Source: Gp6-AA40 sp035293405
GTDB lineage: Bacteria > Acidobacteriota > Vicinamibacteria > Vicinamibacterales > UBA2999
NCBI GenBank assembly: GCA_035293405.1
Contig: DATDOE010000128.1
Coordinates: 1-64,000 of the forward strand
DNA length: 64,000 nucleotides
Direction: 5' to 3'
In this document: one piece after another, positions 1 to 10,300 of the stretch
Numbering within the stretch: position 1 is the stretch's first letter
Layout of the letters: the number at the start of each line of letters is the position of its first letter
The notes under the pieces: model-generated
Databases searched by the model: none
Told to the model about the DNA's origin: nothing
Seen by the model: the letters and a program-made list of their open reading frames with translations, nothing else
Made by a program: the position numbers and the translations under genes

Positions 1-568
1 GCATCTGCGGCGTTGCCGCTCCTGGACACGGGCCCACCGTGCCGGCGTCGCGGCGCCTGGCATCTGCCGGCACGGCGCTCGGAACGCGACCCGTGCCATT
101 ACTCGGACAGGCTCCTAGAGCCTAGTGGGTCAGTTTGGATCCGTCGAGATGAGTCGACGCGTCGATTCCCACGGGTGTCGGAGAGGCAGCCGAGGTCGCC
201 GAGACAAGATCAACGCGGAGATCGCAAAGGAGCGCAGAGACACGCGGAGGGGGTCACGGGTGACCCGCGCCACGCGCGGCACGGATCGAGGAGAGACTGC
301 GATCGCAAGCGCGATGAGCGTCCGATGCGTCTGCGACCGCGGTCTCTCCTCGATCCATGAGCCGGCCGTGTAGGCAACCGTAGGCCGGCGTCACCCGTGG
401 CAGTTCCGGCCGTCACGCGTGCCAGTCATGGCAGTCCTCTGCGAAACTCGGCCCCTCTGCGTTCTCCGCGTTTGGCTTTGCAACTCCGCGGGCCCTGCTT
501 CCCCCGCGCTCGCCAAGCGGACGGGGAGACGCAGCGCCGCCTGACGCTCCGCCGGTCAGCCAGACGGG
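1..568. other. Non-coding, repeat-bearing region
   Basis: I see no credible gene here. The open frames that cross it are Arg/Ser-rich and resemble no protein I know. About 184-520 is copy A of a dispersed intergenic repeat whose second copy lies on the other strand at about 18300-18562. The region lies downstream of the minus-strand kai operon, so it may contain that operon's transcript end. Confidence 0.6.
184..520 (+). repeat. Dispersed intergenic repeat, copy A, with central hairpin
   Basis: The first ~100 bases, beginning near GGCAGCCGAGG and running through GAGACAAGATCA and CACGGGTGACC to CGCGCGG, match by eye the reverse complement of about 18460-18562, with only scattered differences. 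The far end carries CTCTGCG and CCGCG motifs in both copies, roughly inverted relative to the GCAGAG and GCGGAG motifs at the start. Inside this copy, 283-297 and 342-356 are perfect 15-base inverted arms able to form a long stem. No reading frame is maintained. It looks like a non-coding mobile or structural repeat. Confidence 0.6.
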
Positions 569-2173
569 TCAGCCAGGCAATCCGTCGGATGCCTGTTGCG
601 GCACGGCATCCAGTGCCCGCAACAGATCTTCGAAGGTGGCGGGCTTCACGAGATGCCGGTCGAATCCGGCCGCACGCGAGCGGGCGAGATCCTCAGGAAA
701 CCCGTATCCGGTCAACGCGATCAGCATCAGGCCGCACCCAGCCGGCTCCAGGCGGATGCGCCGCGCCAACTCGTAGCCATCCATCTCCGGCAGCCCGATA
801 TCGATGATCGCGGCGTCGAGCCTGGCGGTGCGGATCACATCAAGCGCACCGGCGCCATGTTCGGCCTCGAGGACGACGTGCCCTGCTGCTTGCAGCACCA
901 ACGCGTACATCTCGCGGACGTCGGCGTGATCGTCAACCAGCAGCACGCGCTTCGACGGCCTCCGAATGTCCGCGGGTGCGATGTCGGTAGACGCCGTCGC
1001 TGGCACTGACGCGATGGGCAGACGGACCGTGAACGTGGCGCCGTGGCCGACGCCGTCGCTCGACGCCTCGACGGTTCCGCCGTGCAGCTCCACCAGACGC
1101 CGGACGAGGGTGAGGCCGATCCCGAGCCCTCCCTTGGCGCGGTCGATGGTGTCGTCGACCTGGACGAACAAGTCGAAGATGTCCGCGAGCAGAACCGGAT
1201 CGATCCCGGCCCCTTCATCCGTGACCCGCAGAACGGCGCTGGCCTCTTCGGCGTACACCGACACGCGAACGCGCTTGTCAGGCGGCGTGAACTTGAGCGC
1301 GTTCGACAGCAGGTTGCCGACAATCTGCTCGAGGCGGACGGGATCGGCGTTCACCCAGACCGACTCGGCCTCGATCTCGATCCGAGTGTCGATCTTCTGC
1401 GTCGAGGTCATCGCCGCGATGCTGATCCGCACGCTCTCGGCAACGTCGATCGGGCTCTTGTCCAGAACGATCTTTCCCGTGACCACACGTCCGACGTCGA
1501 GGAGATCGTCCACGAGGCGCGCCATATACAGCGCCTGACGCTGGATCACGTCGCGCGCGCGAACCGTCCGTGCGTCAAGGAAGGTGCTCAGGCCGAGCAC
1601 ATGCACGGCCCCGGTAATTGCGCTCAGTGGATTGCGAAGCTCGTGCGCGAGCATCGCCAGGAACTCATCCTTCGACTGACTCTCACGCTGCGCTTTGGTC
1701 AGCGTGCTGATGTCGGTCACGATCAGCACGCGGTGCTCCACATCGTCAACGGTCAGGTGGCTGATCGAGACGTGGACGTCGAGCGCGGCACCGCCTCGTG
1801 TCCGGATCCGTGTGCGGAGCTTCTCACTGCCGTCACCCGCCGGCGTGGTCAGCTCGCTGTCGTCGATGAAGCGATCGGCCGGCGCGCCGATCACCTGCTG
1901 CAGCGGCTCGCCCACGAGATCGGCAAACCGCTGGTTGCCGTAGACGATGTCGCCTTTCGTGTTGACGGTGACGGCGCCTTCGTTCATCTGCTCCACGAGG
2001 AAACGGTATGGAGCGTCGGCGCTGCGGAGTGTGTAGACCCGGTCGCCGGAAGGGTCGGTGATGAGCAGCGCGTCGACTTCGCCCGTGCGGATGGCCCGCA
2101 GCGTCTCCTCGGCTTCGGCCAGGCGCGCGCGCAGTTCGTCGAGCTCCGCCGACACGCGATTGTCTACCGCCAT
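569..2173 (-). CDS. PAS-domain hybrid histidine kinase with C-terminal receiver
   Basis: A 534-residue soluble hybrid sensor kinase. A short N-terminal coiled coil (about 5-30) leads into a PAS domain (about 50-160). The HisKA H-box has its phospho-acceptor at His177 (AHELRNP). The HATPase has the N-box SNALKFTP (Asn291), DEGAGI and GGLGIGLTLV. A receiver domain follows (about 408-525) with LLVDD and phospho-acceptor Asp458 in IIDIGLP. There is no membrane segment, so it senses inside the cell. It starts 15 bases after kaiB and is the last gene of the kai operon, which makes it the natural output candidate. Unlike cyanobacterial SasA, its sensor is a PAS domain and not a KaiB-like one. The start is an ATG with no strong Shine-Dalgarno. 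Confidence 0.93.
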   Translation of the reverse strand: MAVDNRVSAELDELRARLAEAEETLRAIRTGEVDALLITDPSGDRVYTLRSADAPYRFLVEQMNEGAVTVNTKGDIVYGNQRFADLVGEPLQQVIGAPADRFIDDSELTTPAGDGSEKLRTRIRTRGGAALDVHVSISHLTVDDVEHRVLIVTDISTLTKAQRESQSKDEFLAMLAHELRNPLSAITGAVHVLGLSTFLDARTVRARDVIQRQALYMARLVDDLLDVGRVVTGKIVLDKSPIDVAESVRISIAAMTSTQKIDTRIEIEAESVWVNADPVRLEQIVGNLLSNALKFTPPDKRVRVSVYAEEASAVLRVTDEGAGIDPVLLADIFDLFVQVDDTIDRAKGGLGIGLTLVRRLVELHGGTVEASSDGVGHGATFTVRLPIASVPATASTDIAPADIRRPSKRVLLVDDHADVREMYALVLQAAGHVVLEAEHGAGALDVIRTARLDAAIIDIGLPEMDGYELARRIRLEPAGCGLMLIALTGYGFPEDLARSRAAGFDRHLVKPATFEDLLRALDAVPQQASDGLPG

Positions 2174-2188
2174 CGCACTCGTCCGCCT

Positions 2189-2521
2189 CTACCGGCTCGG
2201 CCTGAGGTCCAGGCCGAGAAGCACACGCTCGGTGTTGGACATGTCGCCTATCACTCGCCGGAGGGGAAGCGGGAGCTTCTTGATGAGGGTCGGAGCCGCG
2301 ATGATCTGCTCGCCGACAGCCAGGGTCGGCTGCTGATAGATATCGATGACCTCGAGCTCATAGCGGCCTTCAAGATGCTCCTCGCAGATGGCGCGCACAT
2401 TCTCGACCGCGCGCGTGGACCTGGCCGTCATCCCGGTGACGTACAAGCGAAGCACATAACGCTCCTCGGTCGGCGCGGCGTGGGCGCGATCCTCCCCGGG
2501 TGTCCTAGGCCGTAGTGTCAT
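2189..2521 (-). CDS. kaiB: KaiB circadian clock protein homologue (full length)
   Basis: A 110-residue protein with the complete thioredoxin-like KaiB core: LRLYVTGMTARS at the N-terminus, EVIDIYQQP, AAPTLIKKLPLPLRR and the C-terminal GDMSNTERVLLGLDL. KaiB proteins bind the KaiC hexamer and, in cyanobacteria, switch fold as part of the clock. The chosen ATG at 2521 gives a normal KaiB length; the same frame stays open to 2647 but that extension is the shadow of the upstream gene. It overlaps the end of the mini-KaiB gene by 17 bases and precedes the hybrid kinase by 15, so the genes are almost certainly co-transcribed. No kaiA is seen, as is usual outside cyanobacteria. Confidence 0.92.
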   Translation of the reverse strand: MTLRPRTPGEDRAHAAPTEERYVLRLYVTGMTARSTRAVENVRAICEEHLEGRYELEVIDIYQQPTLAVGEQIIAAPTLIKKLPLPLRRVIGDMSNTERVLLGLDLRPSR

Positions 2522-2693
2522 GCGTGGTTCTCTGCCGCTGTCGAAGGTCCAACCCCACCAGTACACGCTCGGTATTCGAGAGGTCACCGATGATCTTCTG
2601 AAGATTGGCGAACGACCGGATCGCCTGTGGCGTCTGTCCAGCGACATAGAGCCTGAGGTCGAAGGTGTCGAGGGTATCGTCCTCCATGGTCAT
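2505..2693 (-). CDS. Mini-KaiB: KaiB paralogue lacking its central ~45 residues
   Basis: A 62-residue product with the KaiB N-terminal strand (DLRLYVAGQTPQAIRS) followed within a few residues by the KaiB C-terminus (IIGDLSNTERVLVGLDLRQ). Aligned with the next gene, about 45 residues are missing in frame, including the EVIDIYQQP and APTLIKKLPLPLRR segments. The first ATG (2693) forms an ATGA overlap with the kaiC stop codon. A second ATG at 2687 lies six bases after AGGAGG and may be the real start. A functional short KaiB, a dominant partner or a decaying duplicate are all possible. Its preserved frame and tight coupling argue against a random remnant. Confidence 0.75.
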   Translation of the reverse strand: MTMEDDTLDTFDLRLYVAGQTPQAIRSFANLQKIIGDLSNTERVLVGLDLRQRQRTTHDTTA

Positions 2694-4135
2694 CCTCCTG
2701 CGCGCCTGGCACTTCGCGTCGGCATGATGTCGAACCCGTGGTCGGTCAACCGGAATTCGCGCATCTCATCGGAATGCGCCATCCCCCGGGACTTCAGCAC
2801 ATACAGCCACCGATGACGGCTCCGATCGACTTCTTCGGTCGAGGTCAACACCCACGTGTCCATGAGGGACGAGATCATCGCTTCCGTGGACGCGGGCTCG
2901 GCGCCGGCGGCGATCAGGCTGGTGAACACCGCGGTGATGTTCCGCATCTTGAAGAAATCGATGACGCGGGTCAGCATCGCCCGCACGTCGGTCTGCGTAC
3001 CGACGGACAGCAGATTGGTGATCGGGTCGATGACCACGACATCGGGTCGAAACTGCTCCACCAGGCGATGCATCGCGACCAGATGCGTTTCCAAGCCGAA
3101 GCGCGATGGGCGGTCGGCGTGAAACTTGAGCCGCCCGGCATCCACACAGGCCCCCAGGTCCATCCCGGCCGACTGCATGTTGCGGATCATCTGCGCCGGC
3201 GACTCCTCGAACAGAAAGTAGAGGCATCGCTGGCCGCCGCTGCACACCGCGGCGGCGAAATGCGCCGCGAGCGTCGTCTTGCCGGTGCCCGCCGACCCGG
3301 ACAGCAGCACGGTGCTGCCACGGTAGTAGCCCCGGCCGTCGAGCATCTCGTCGAGCCGCGGCAGCCCGCTGGATACGCGCTCGGACGAGGCCCCGTGCTG
3401 CAGGGTGAGGGACGTGACCGGCAACACGCTGAGGCCGGAGTCGTCTATCAAGAACGGGTACTCGTTCGTACCGTGCTGAGACCCCCGGTACTTGACCACG
3501 CGGATGCGGCGCGTCGAAATCTGATCGTGGACGCGGTGGTCCAGCTGGATGACCGCGTCGGTCACGTATTCTTCGAGTCCGTGGCGGGTCAGTGTGCGCT
3601 CACCGCGTTCGCCGGTAATCACCACCGTCAGCGCCCGCTCGCGCATCCACCGAAAGAGCCGTCGCAGCTCCGCGCGTAGGATTGATTCGTTCTGCAGCCC
3701 GCCGAAGAGCGACTCGATCGTATCCAGGAGCACACGCTTGGCGCCGATCGAGCGGACCGCGTGGTCGAGACGGACGAACAAGCCCTCGAGATCGTACTCG
3801 CCGCTCTCTTCGATCTCGCTGCGTTCGACGTGCACATAGTCCACGACGAGATGGTTCTCGGCGATGAGCCGTGGAAGATCGAAGCCGAGGGACGCCACGT
3901 CCTGCGCGAGCTCGGAGGCGTTCTCCTCGAAACTCATCAAGACCCCGGGTTCGCCGAACTGCACCGCTCCGTTGACCAGGAACGAGATGCCCAGCAGTGT
4001 CTTGCCCGATCCAGGACCTCCGGATATGAGCGTCGGCCGACCGGTGGGCAGCCCGCCGCCGGTGATCTCGTCCAGACCCTCAATCCCGGTGGGCGACTTG
4101 GTCAACTTGGGCGGCGGCACGATGACATCGGTCAT
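2690..4135 (-). CDS. kaiC: KaiC-type circadian clock ATPase/autokinase
   Basis: A 481-residue duplicated RecA-like protein (cyanobacterial KaiC is about 519). CI has TGIEGLDEITGGGLP and Walker A GGPGSGKT (39-46) with Glu70-Glu71. CII has Walker A GSAGTGKT (280-287) and Glu310-Glu311. The C-terminal region TEAMISSLMDTW aligns with the KaiC autophosphorylation site, giving a Ser422-Ser423 pair where the canonical enzyme has Ser-Thr. The ATG at 4135 places the conserved core 16 residues in. An in-frame GTG at 4159 is an alternative and neither has a clear Shine-Dalgarno. It is first in a kaiC-miniKaiB-kaiB-kinase operon; kaiA is absent, so a damped or hourglass-like timer is more likely than a self-sustained clock (inference). 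Confidence 0.94.
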   Translation of the reverse strand: MTDVIVPPPKLTKSPTGIEGLDEITGGGLPTGRPTLISGGPGSGKTLLGISFLVNGAVQFGEPGVLMSFEENASELAQDVASLGFDLPRLIAENHLVVDYVHVERSEIEESGEYDLEGLFVRLDHAVRSIGAKRVLLDTIESLFGGLQNESILRAELRRLFRWMRERALTVVITGERGERTLTRHGLEEYVTDAVIQLDHRVHDQISTRRIRVVKYRGSQHGTNEYPFLIDDSGLSVLPVTSLTLQHGASSERVSSGLPRLDEMLDGRGYYRGSTVLLSGSAGTGKTTLAAHFAAAVCSGGQRCLYFLFEESPAQMIRNMQSAGMDLGACVDAGRLKFHADRPSRFGLETHLVAMHRLVEQFRPDVVVIDPITNLLSVGTQTDVRAMLTRVIDFFKMRNITAVFTSLIAAGAEPASTEAMISSLMDTWVLTSTEEVDRSRHRWLYVLKSRGMAHSDEMREFRLTDHGFDIMPTRSARRAGG

Positions 4136-4314
4136 AGGGGTGAACACTATAGTCGACACCTATATCCAGGTATTTGCCCGATTACTGGCCCCAATGGAGT
4201 GAGGCCGCCGCCGCTCCTCGTGAAGCGTGCACACATGCGGCGAGTGCAAGAAAGTGACCAGCGTGCTCGTCCAGCGAGATCGCCTTTGCAGGTGCCGCGC
4301 GCGAGGGTGCCCCG

Positions 4315-4335
4315 TGTAAGACCTGTAGGGCTTAC
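4315..4335. promoter_or_regulatory. Short inverted repeat upstream of kaiC
   Basis: TGTAAG and CTTACA are 6-base arms separated by 9 bases, lying between the glucan synthase stop and the kaiC start. The position suits an operator or a weak terminator, but there is no direct support for either. Nearer the gene, a TATAGT box sits about 10 bases before the chosen kaiC ATG. Confidence 0.2.
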
Positions 4336-4381
4336 AAGTCCAAGACTTCACAGGAGAGCAGAAGATCAGGAGACTTGGTGA

Positions 4382-7300
4382 TCAGCGGGTGGTGGTCTGG
4401 CGCTGGCCCGCACGACTCGCGGCGGCCACCGGCGTGGTGCCGAGTACGATCCGCACGTCATGCACGCGGCCGTCGTCCACGACTGGAACGGCCTTGGCGT
4501 CAACGGTTTCGCCATCGAGCGTCGCGCTGAGCACGCCACGAGAGCGCCGCTCGGGATTCGAGACCGAGATCTCGTATCGCGTCTCGTTGAATCGCCAGGT
4601 GATGTGATACTCGGGCCACGCCGAGGGAATGCACGGGTCGATGGACAGCGTGGTCGCGGAGCGCCGCAGGCCGAGGATGCTCTCGACCGCGGCGCGATAC
4701 ATCCAGGCCGCCGACCCCGTGTACCAGCTCCAGCCCCCTCGCCCACGATGATCCGGATGACTGTAGACGTCGCCGGCGATGACGTAGGGCTCGATCTTGT
4801 AGCGCGCGACATCGGCGGCGTTGCGGGCATGGTTCACCGGATTGAGCATGTGGAACACCTCGGCGGCCTCGTCGCCGCTGCCGAGTTGGGCAAGCGCCAT
4901 CACGATCCACGCGGCCGCGTGCGTGTACTGACCGCCATTCTCACGGACGCCTGGCGGATAGGCCTTGATATACCCGGGCTCTTGCGCCGACGCGTCGAAG
5001 GGCGGATACAGGAGCAATAGGGCCTGCGTGCCCCGGGCCATGAGGAAGGTCCGCACGCCGTCCATCGCCCGCTCGGCGAAACGTACCGGTACGGCACCGG
5101 ACAGCACCGCCCACGACTGCGCGATCGAATCGATCCGGCATTCGTCGTTCTGGATCGATCCGAGCGGCGTGCCATCGTCGTAGTAGCCGCGCCGGTACCA
5201 TTCGCCGTCCCACGACATCTCGAGCGCCTTGGACAGCCTCTGGGCCTCCCGCCGGTACCGCTCGCCACGAACTCGATCGCCCTTGCTGTCGCAGAGAGGG
5301 GCGAACGTGCTCACCACCGAGTGTTGAAAGAACCCGAGCCAGGTGCTCTCGCCGCGACCCTGTTCACCGACGCGATTCATGCCGTCGTTCCAGTCGCCGC
5401 TGCCAAAGAGCGGGAGCCCGTGCGAGCCGGCCGTCAAGCCCTTGTCGATGGCGCGGAGACAGTGCTCGAAGAGCGTGCCCACGTCGGAGGATACGACCGG
5501 CTGCCCATAGGCCTCGTACTGATCGGGCGGCAGCAGCGGCGCCTCGAGGAAGGGAATGCGCTCCTCGAGCACCCCGGTGTCGCCGCTCGTCGCCACGTAG
5601 TCGGCGACCACGAACGGCAGCCACAGCAGGTCATCAGAGCACCGCGAGCGCAGTCCACGCCCGCTGGGTTCGTGCCACCAGTGCTGCACGTCGCCTTCCT
5701 TGAACTGCCGGCCGGCGGCGCGCAGGATGTGCGCTCTGGCGAGATCGGGACGGGTCAGCGACAACGCCATCACGTCCTGCAGCTGATCGCGGAAGCCGAA
5801 GGCGCCTCCGGGCTGGTAGTAGCCGCCGCGCGTCCACAACCGGCAGCTGACCGCCTGATAGAGCAGCCACCGGTTGACGAGCACGTCGAAGGAATCGTCT
5901 GGCGTGCGGACCTGGACCGCTCCGAGTAGGTGAGTCCAGCCGTCGACCACGTTCTCCAGCGCGGCGTCGGCCGCATCGACCCGGCCATGGCGCGCGATCA
6001 ACGCCCGCGCATGGTCCTCACTGACGCCTTGGCCGAGGACGAGCACGATGCGATGCGACGCGCCCGGCGCCAGATCGATCTCGGCGTGCAGGGCGGCACA
6101 CGGATCGAGACCCGCGCCAAAGGACTCCTGCAGCTCCGCGGTGAGCATCCCCGCCGGCATCGACAGCGAGCCGTTGCGTCCGATGAACGATCCGCGATCC
6201 GCGGTCGCGGATCGCAGCGGATCGCTCAGGTGAGCGAAGGCGACCCGGCCGGCGAACTCGGTGTTGTAGCCATTGGTCGCATAGATCGCTCCGGTCGCCG
6301 CGTCGAACCTGGTGACCACGTGCTCACCCTGCTCGTCGCGCGGCGGCCCGAGGATCCAATCGTTGTACGCCACGAGGCTGAGACGCCTGGTCGTCTGGCC
6401 GGTGTTGACGAGCGTCAGCACCGAGAACTTCACCGGATCGGCCGCATCGACGAAGACGGCGAGGTCGTGAGCGATTCCGTTGTAGGCGCGGGAAAACCGG
6501 GTCACGCCTGCCGAGTGCCGGATGACGAATCGGCCGCTGGCCTCAGTGCGCCGCACCGGGCCCGGTGTCGGAGACCACGTCTGCCGGGAATCCTCGTCTC
6601 GAATGAACCAGGCCTCGGCCGTCGGATCCGATACGGGATCGTTGGCAAAGGAGGTCAAGCGATTCTCGCGGCTGTTCTCGGACCAGGTGTGCGCCGAGCC
6701 GGCGGCGGTCACGATCGTGCCGAAGCCCGGATTGGCCATCACATTCACCCATGGGGACGGCGTCTCGCGATCGCCCTCGAGCACGATCACGTACGTGCGC
6801 CCCTGGTCGGTGAAGCCGCCCAGGTCATTGCCGAAGGTGAGCGGCGGAACTGGAACCGGCTCGTCGGGTGGCGGCGGTACGACCTCGGCCGGCGCCGGAC
6901 CCACGGCGCTCAGCACGCGAAGGGACTGCCCCTCGGTGTACGGCCGATTGAGCTGGGCGCGGAGATCGCCGCGGTCGCCTCTGACGATCGCGCGGGCGAC
7001 GCTTGCGAGCAGCGTCCGCTCGGCATTGGTGATGGTATCGCCGCGCAGGAGGTATGCGCCCGCGGGCCGCTGCCGCCAGTCTCGCCACGGCCCGGCGTCG
7101 AGCAGTGCGGTCAGCTGCGTCTGCATCTCCTCCAGATAGCCGGCCGGCTCCTCGTTGATGAGCACCACATCGGCCTGGAGTCCCTTGAGCCGCCAGTACT
7201 CCTGCGCCTGCAGCACCTGCTGCACCAGCGGCAACGCGTCGGCGCCGTTGACGTGCACGAGCATGATCGGCAGATCGCCGGAGATGCTGTGACGCCACAG

Positions 7301-10300
7301 CCCGGGCTGACCGAGCGCGTTTTGCGACAGGACCTCCCGCGGCGCCCGCAGCGACGCGTCGTTGGACAACAGGCGCGAGGCGAGCCGCTCGAAGAGCAGC
7401 GCATCGTCACTCGAGATCGCCAGATGATGGAGCGCGCTCTGCGCGTGACCGAGCGAGAGGGAGAAGGCGCGAACCGAGGCGCTGGACTCGCGGTACTTCT
7501 GTGCCAGCGCGTGCGCCGCGTCTCGATCGTCGGCGACGCCGGTCGCAAACGACAGGCGGACGGTCGTTCCGGCGGTCACCCTGATCCGCTGGCGCAGACT
7601 GAAGATCGGATCGAGCACCACGCCGGTCGTTCCCGAGAGCCTGCGGCCGTCGATCGCGGCCGGCGCACCGGTGTCACGTCCGCGCCCGAGAAACTGCGAA
7701 CGGTCGGTCTCCCATTCAATCGCGCTCTGTGTGCGTCCTTCCAGCGCGAGGACGTGCACCGCCCAGATCGGCGCCTCGTGGGGATCCCGCCGCCGCCGGT
7801 GGCACAGCAGCGCCGAGGCCGCCGGCGCGTATTCGGTCTCGAGAAACAGCTTCCCGAATGCCGGATGCGCGAGGTCGGCCGTCTGCGGCGCGAGTGCGAG
7901 CTCGACATAGCTCGTGACCTCGAGCTCGCGCGTCCGCGGGCCCTGATTGGTAATCGACAGCCGGCGAACCTCGACGTCGTCTTCGGTCGACACGACCACT
8001 TCGAGCTGACAGACGATCGTCCCGTCGCGGCGCCGAATCGACGCGCGATCGGGGCGGAAGGTGACGAGGTAGTCGTCCGGCTCGACGGCCGTCGGATTGT
8101 AGGCGACCGACCAGACGTCGCCGTTCCAGACGTCGCGGAGGTAGATGCAGATGCTGCCCGGGTCCCGCGTCGCATCGCGGCGCGATCGGGTCACCGCCAC
8201 GCCGCCGCGGGCGAGATGTCCGCCGCCGGAATTGGTGACCACCGAGAGCAGGCGCCCGTTTGACAGAAACTGCGCGTGCGGGAACAGCGTGTGCGGCGTA
8301 CGGAAGCGGCGCACCGGAAGCGGTGGTGCCACTGCGACCCGGACGTCGTCAACCACCGGACGCTGACGGGCGGGGACGTCGATCGGCCGCCGTTCCTGCA
8401 GCAGGAGCTCGGTGGCCTGCACGCGCGGATCGGCGTGAAACCGCTCGACCATGCGCTCGTCGAGCAGCGCATTCGCCAGCGCCACGAGAATCATGCCCTG
8501 ATGGTGGGCCATGTAGGTACGGACGACGACTGGATGGCCGATGTCGGCCAGCCCGCTGCCGGCGCCCTGTCCCCGATCGGTGTAGTCGACCGCGTCGAAG
8601 AATCCGTACTCGCCGTCGAGGCCGCCGGCGGCCAGTCGCCTCAGGTTCTTCACGCTCTGCTGCGGAGTCAGTATCGCCGCGAGCGCGCTGGCGTACGGCG
8701 CGATCACGAGCTCCTCACCGAGACCGCGCTTCAGGCCCAGACCAGGCACGCCAAAGGCTTTGTACTGGTAGGTGCCATGCCGATCGACGGCGTTGTATGC
8801 GGATTCGGAGATGCCCCACGGCACGCCGAGCGTCGTTCCATAGTCGATGTGGCGCTGCACCGCGACGCGACAGGACTCATCGAGCAGCGTGCCCGGATAG
8901 GTGCGGGTCACGAGCAGCGGCATCAAGTACTCGAACAGCGTCGCACTCCACGAGAGCAGGACCGGGGCTCCACGCACCGACGTCACCGCACGCCCGAGAT
9001 GGAACCAGTGGGACTCGGGCACGTCGCCTTTGGCGATCGCGAGGAGGCTGGTCAAGCGAGCCTCTGAAGCCAGCAGGTCGTAGCGCGACCCATCGAGTCG
9101 TCCGGCTCGCTCGGCGTCAGGCAGGCGATAGCCCACCGCAAACAGCTGGCGCCTCGGGTCGTAGAGCGGCTTGAAGTCCATCGCGTTGAACAACGCGCCG
9201 GCGCGGGCGGCGATATCCCGCAACCGCGCCGCGGTCTCCTCCGGAATCGGAGTGGAGGAGGCAAGCCGTGGCAGACCAGCCGCCAGAACCACGAGCGCAC
9301 CGGCCAGGTTCCCGCTGTCAACGGTCGAGATGTATGCCGGATACAGCGGGGCGAGCGTGTCGGTGTCGTACCAGTTGAGCAAGTGGCCGTCAAACCGTTC
9401 GAGACTCTCGACCTTCGTCAAGGTTCTGTCGAGGCGCGCCACCATGTCGTCGAGCTCGATGAACTCGAGGTCGTACGCCGACAGCGTCGCGAGGAGCCCC
9501 ATCGCGATGTTGGTCGGCGAGGTGCGATTGGCCACGATGATGCCCGGCGTCACCTGCACGTTGTCGGGCGGCAGCTCGTGGGTGCGTTCGCTCATGAAGA
9601 CATCGAAATAGCGCCACGTCTTGCGCGCCACGCCGAGGAGGAACGCGCGTTCCTCGGGGCCAAGCAGCTCGCGGCGCGACGGCGCCGGACGGCTCAGTGC
9701 GAACGCGAACGCCGGCGCCGCGATCCAGGCCAGGACGAGAGGCAAGGCGGTGGCGATCGCCTGCGGGTTGCCGGCGGCCACGCCGACCAGCACGCTGCCG
9801 CCGACGATGGGGCTGACTGCCATTCGCCTCGCGAACGTGCCGAAGCGCGCCGGTCCGGCGCGATGGGCGCTCGCGGCCGCCGTTTCCCATTCGAGGAGAC
9901 GCTCGCGTGTGAACCCGACGCGCACCAGCGTCACGACGATGGCGTGGACCATGTCGTAGGCCTCGCTGACCAGGAAGACCGCCTGCAGCGCGGCGCGCGC
10001 CGAGGCCATGCGCAGGTCCTCGAGCGCGGCCCGCCATCGCCCCCGTCGTCCACTGTGACCGATCACCACGAGCAGTTGATCGACGACCGGAAACACAATC
10101 GGTCCCAGGCCGATCGCGGTCCAGATGAGGGGAGCGCCAAGCAGCCCGGTCCAGCCGGCCACGAGCAGCGTCACCGTCGCCGGCGCCAAGAGGCTCCGCC
10201 GGAGATTGTCGACGATCTTCCAGCGCGCGATCAGCGGCAGCCGATTCCGCTGCCAGCCGAAGCGCATCGGCACGACCGGCAGCAGCCACCACAGGATCTG

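Noticed and set aside
1043..2515. A 490-codon plus-strand open frame over the kinase and kaiB genes
   Set aside because: The minus strand encodes well-conserved histidine kinase and KaiB sequences.
2522..2647. N-terminal extension of full-length KaiB in the same frame
   Set aside because: The extra 42 residues are Arg/Ser-rich and overlap the mini-KaiB coding sequence; ATG 2521 gives the normal KaiB length.
569..4159. A kaiA gene in the kai locus
   Set aside because: No KaiA-like sequence is present; all reading frames around the operon are accounted for.
5930..8263. A 777-codon plus-strand open frame
   Set aside because: Also antisense to the glucan synthase and compositionally typical of a shadow frame.
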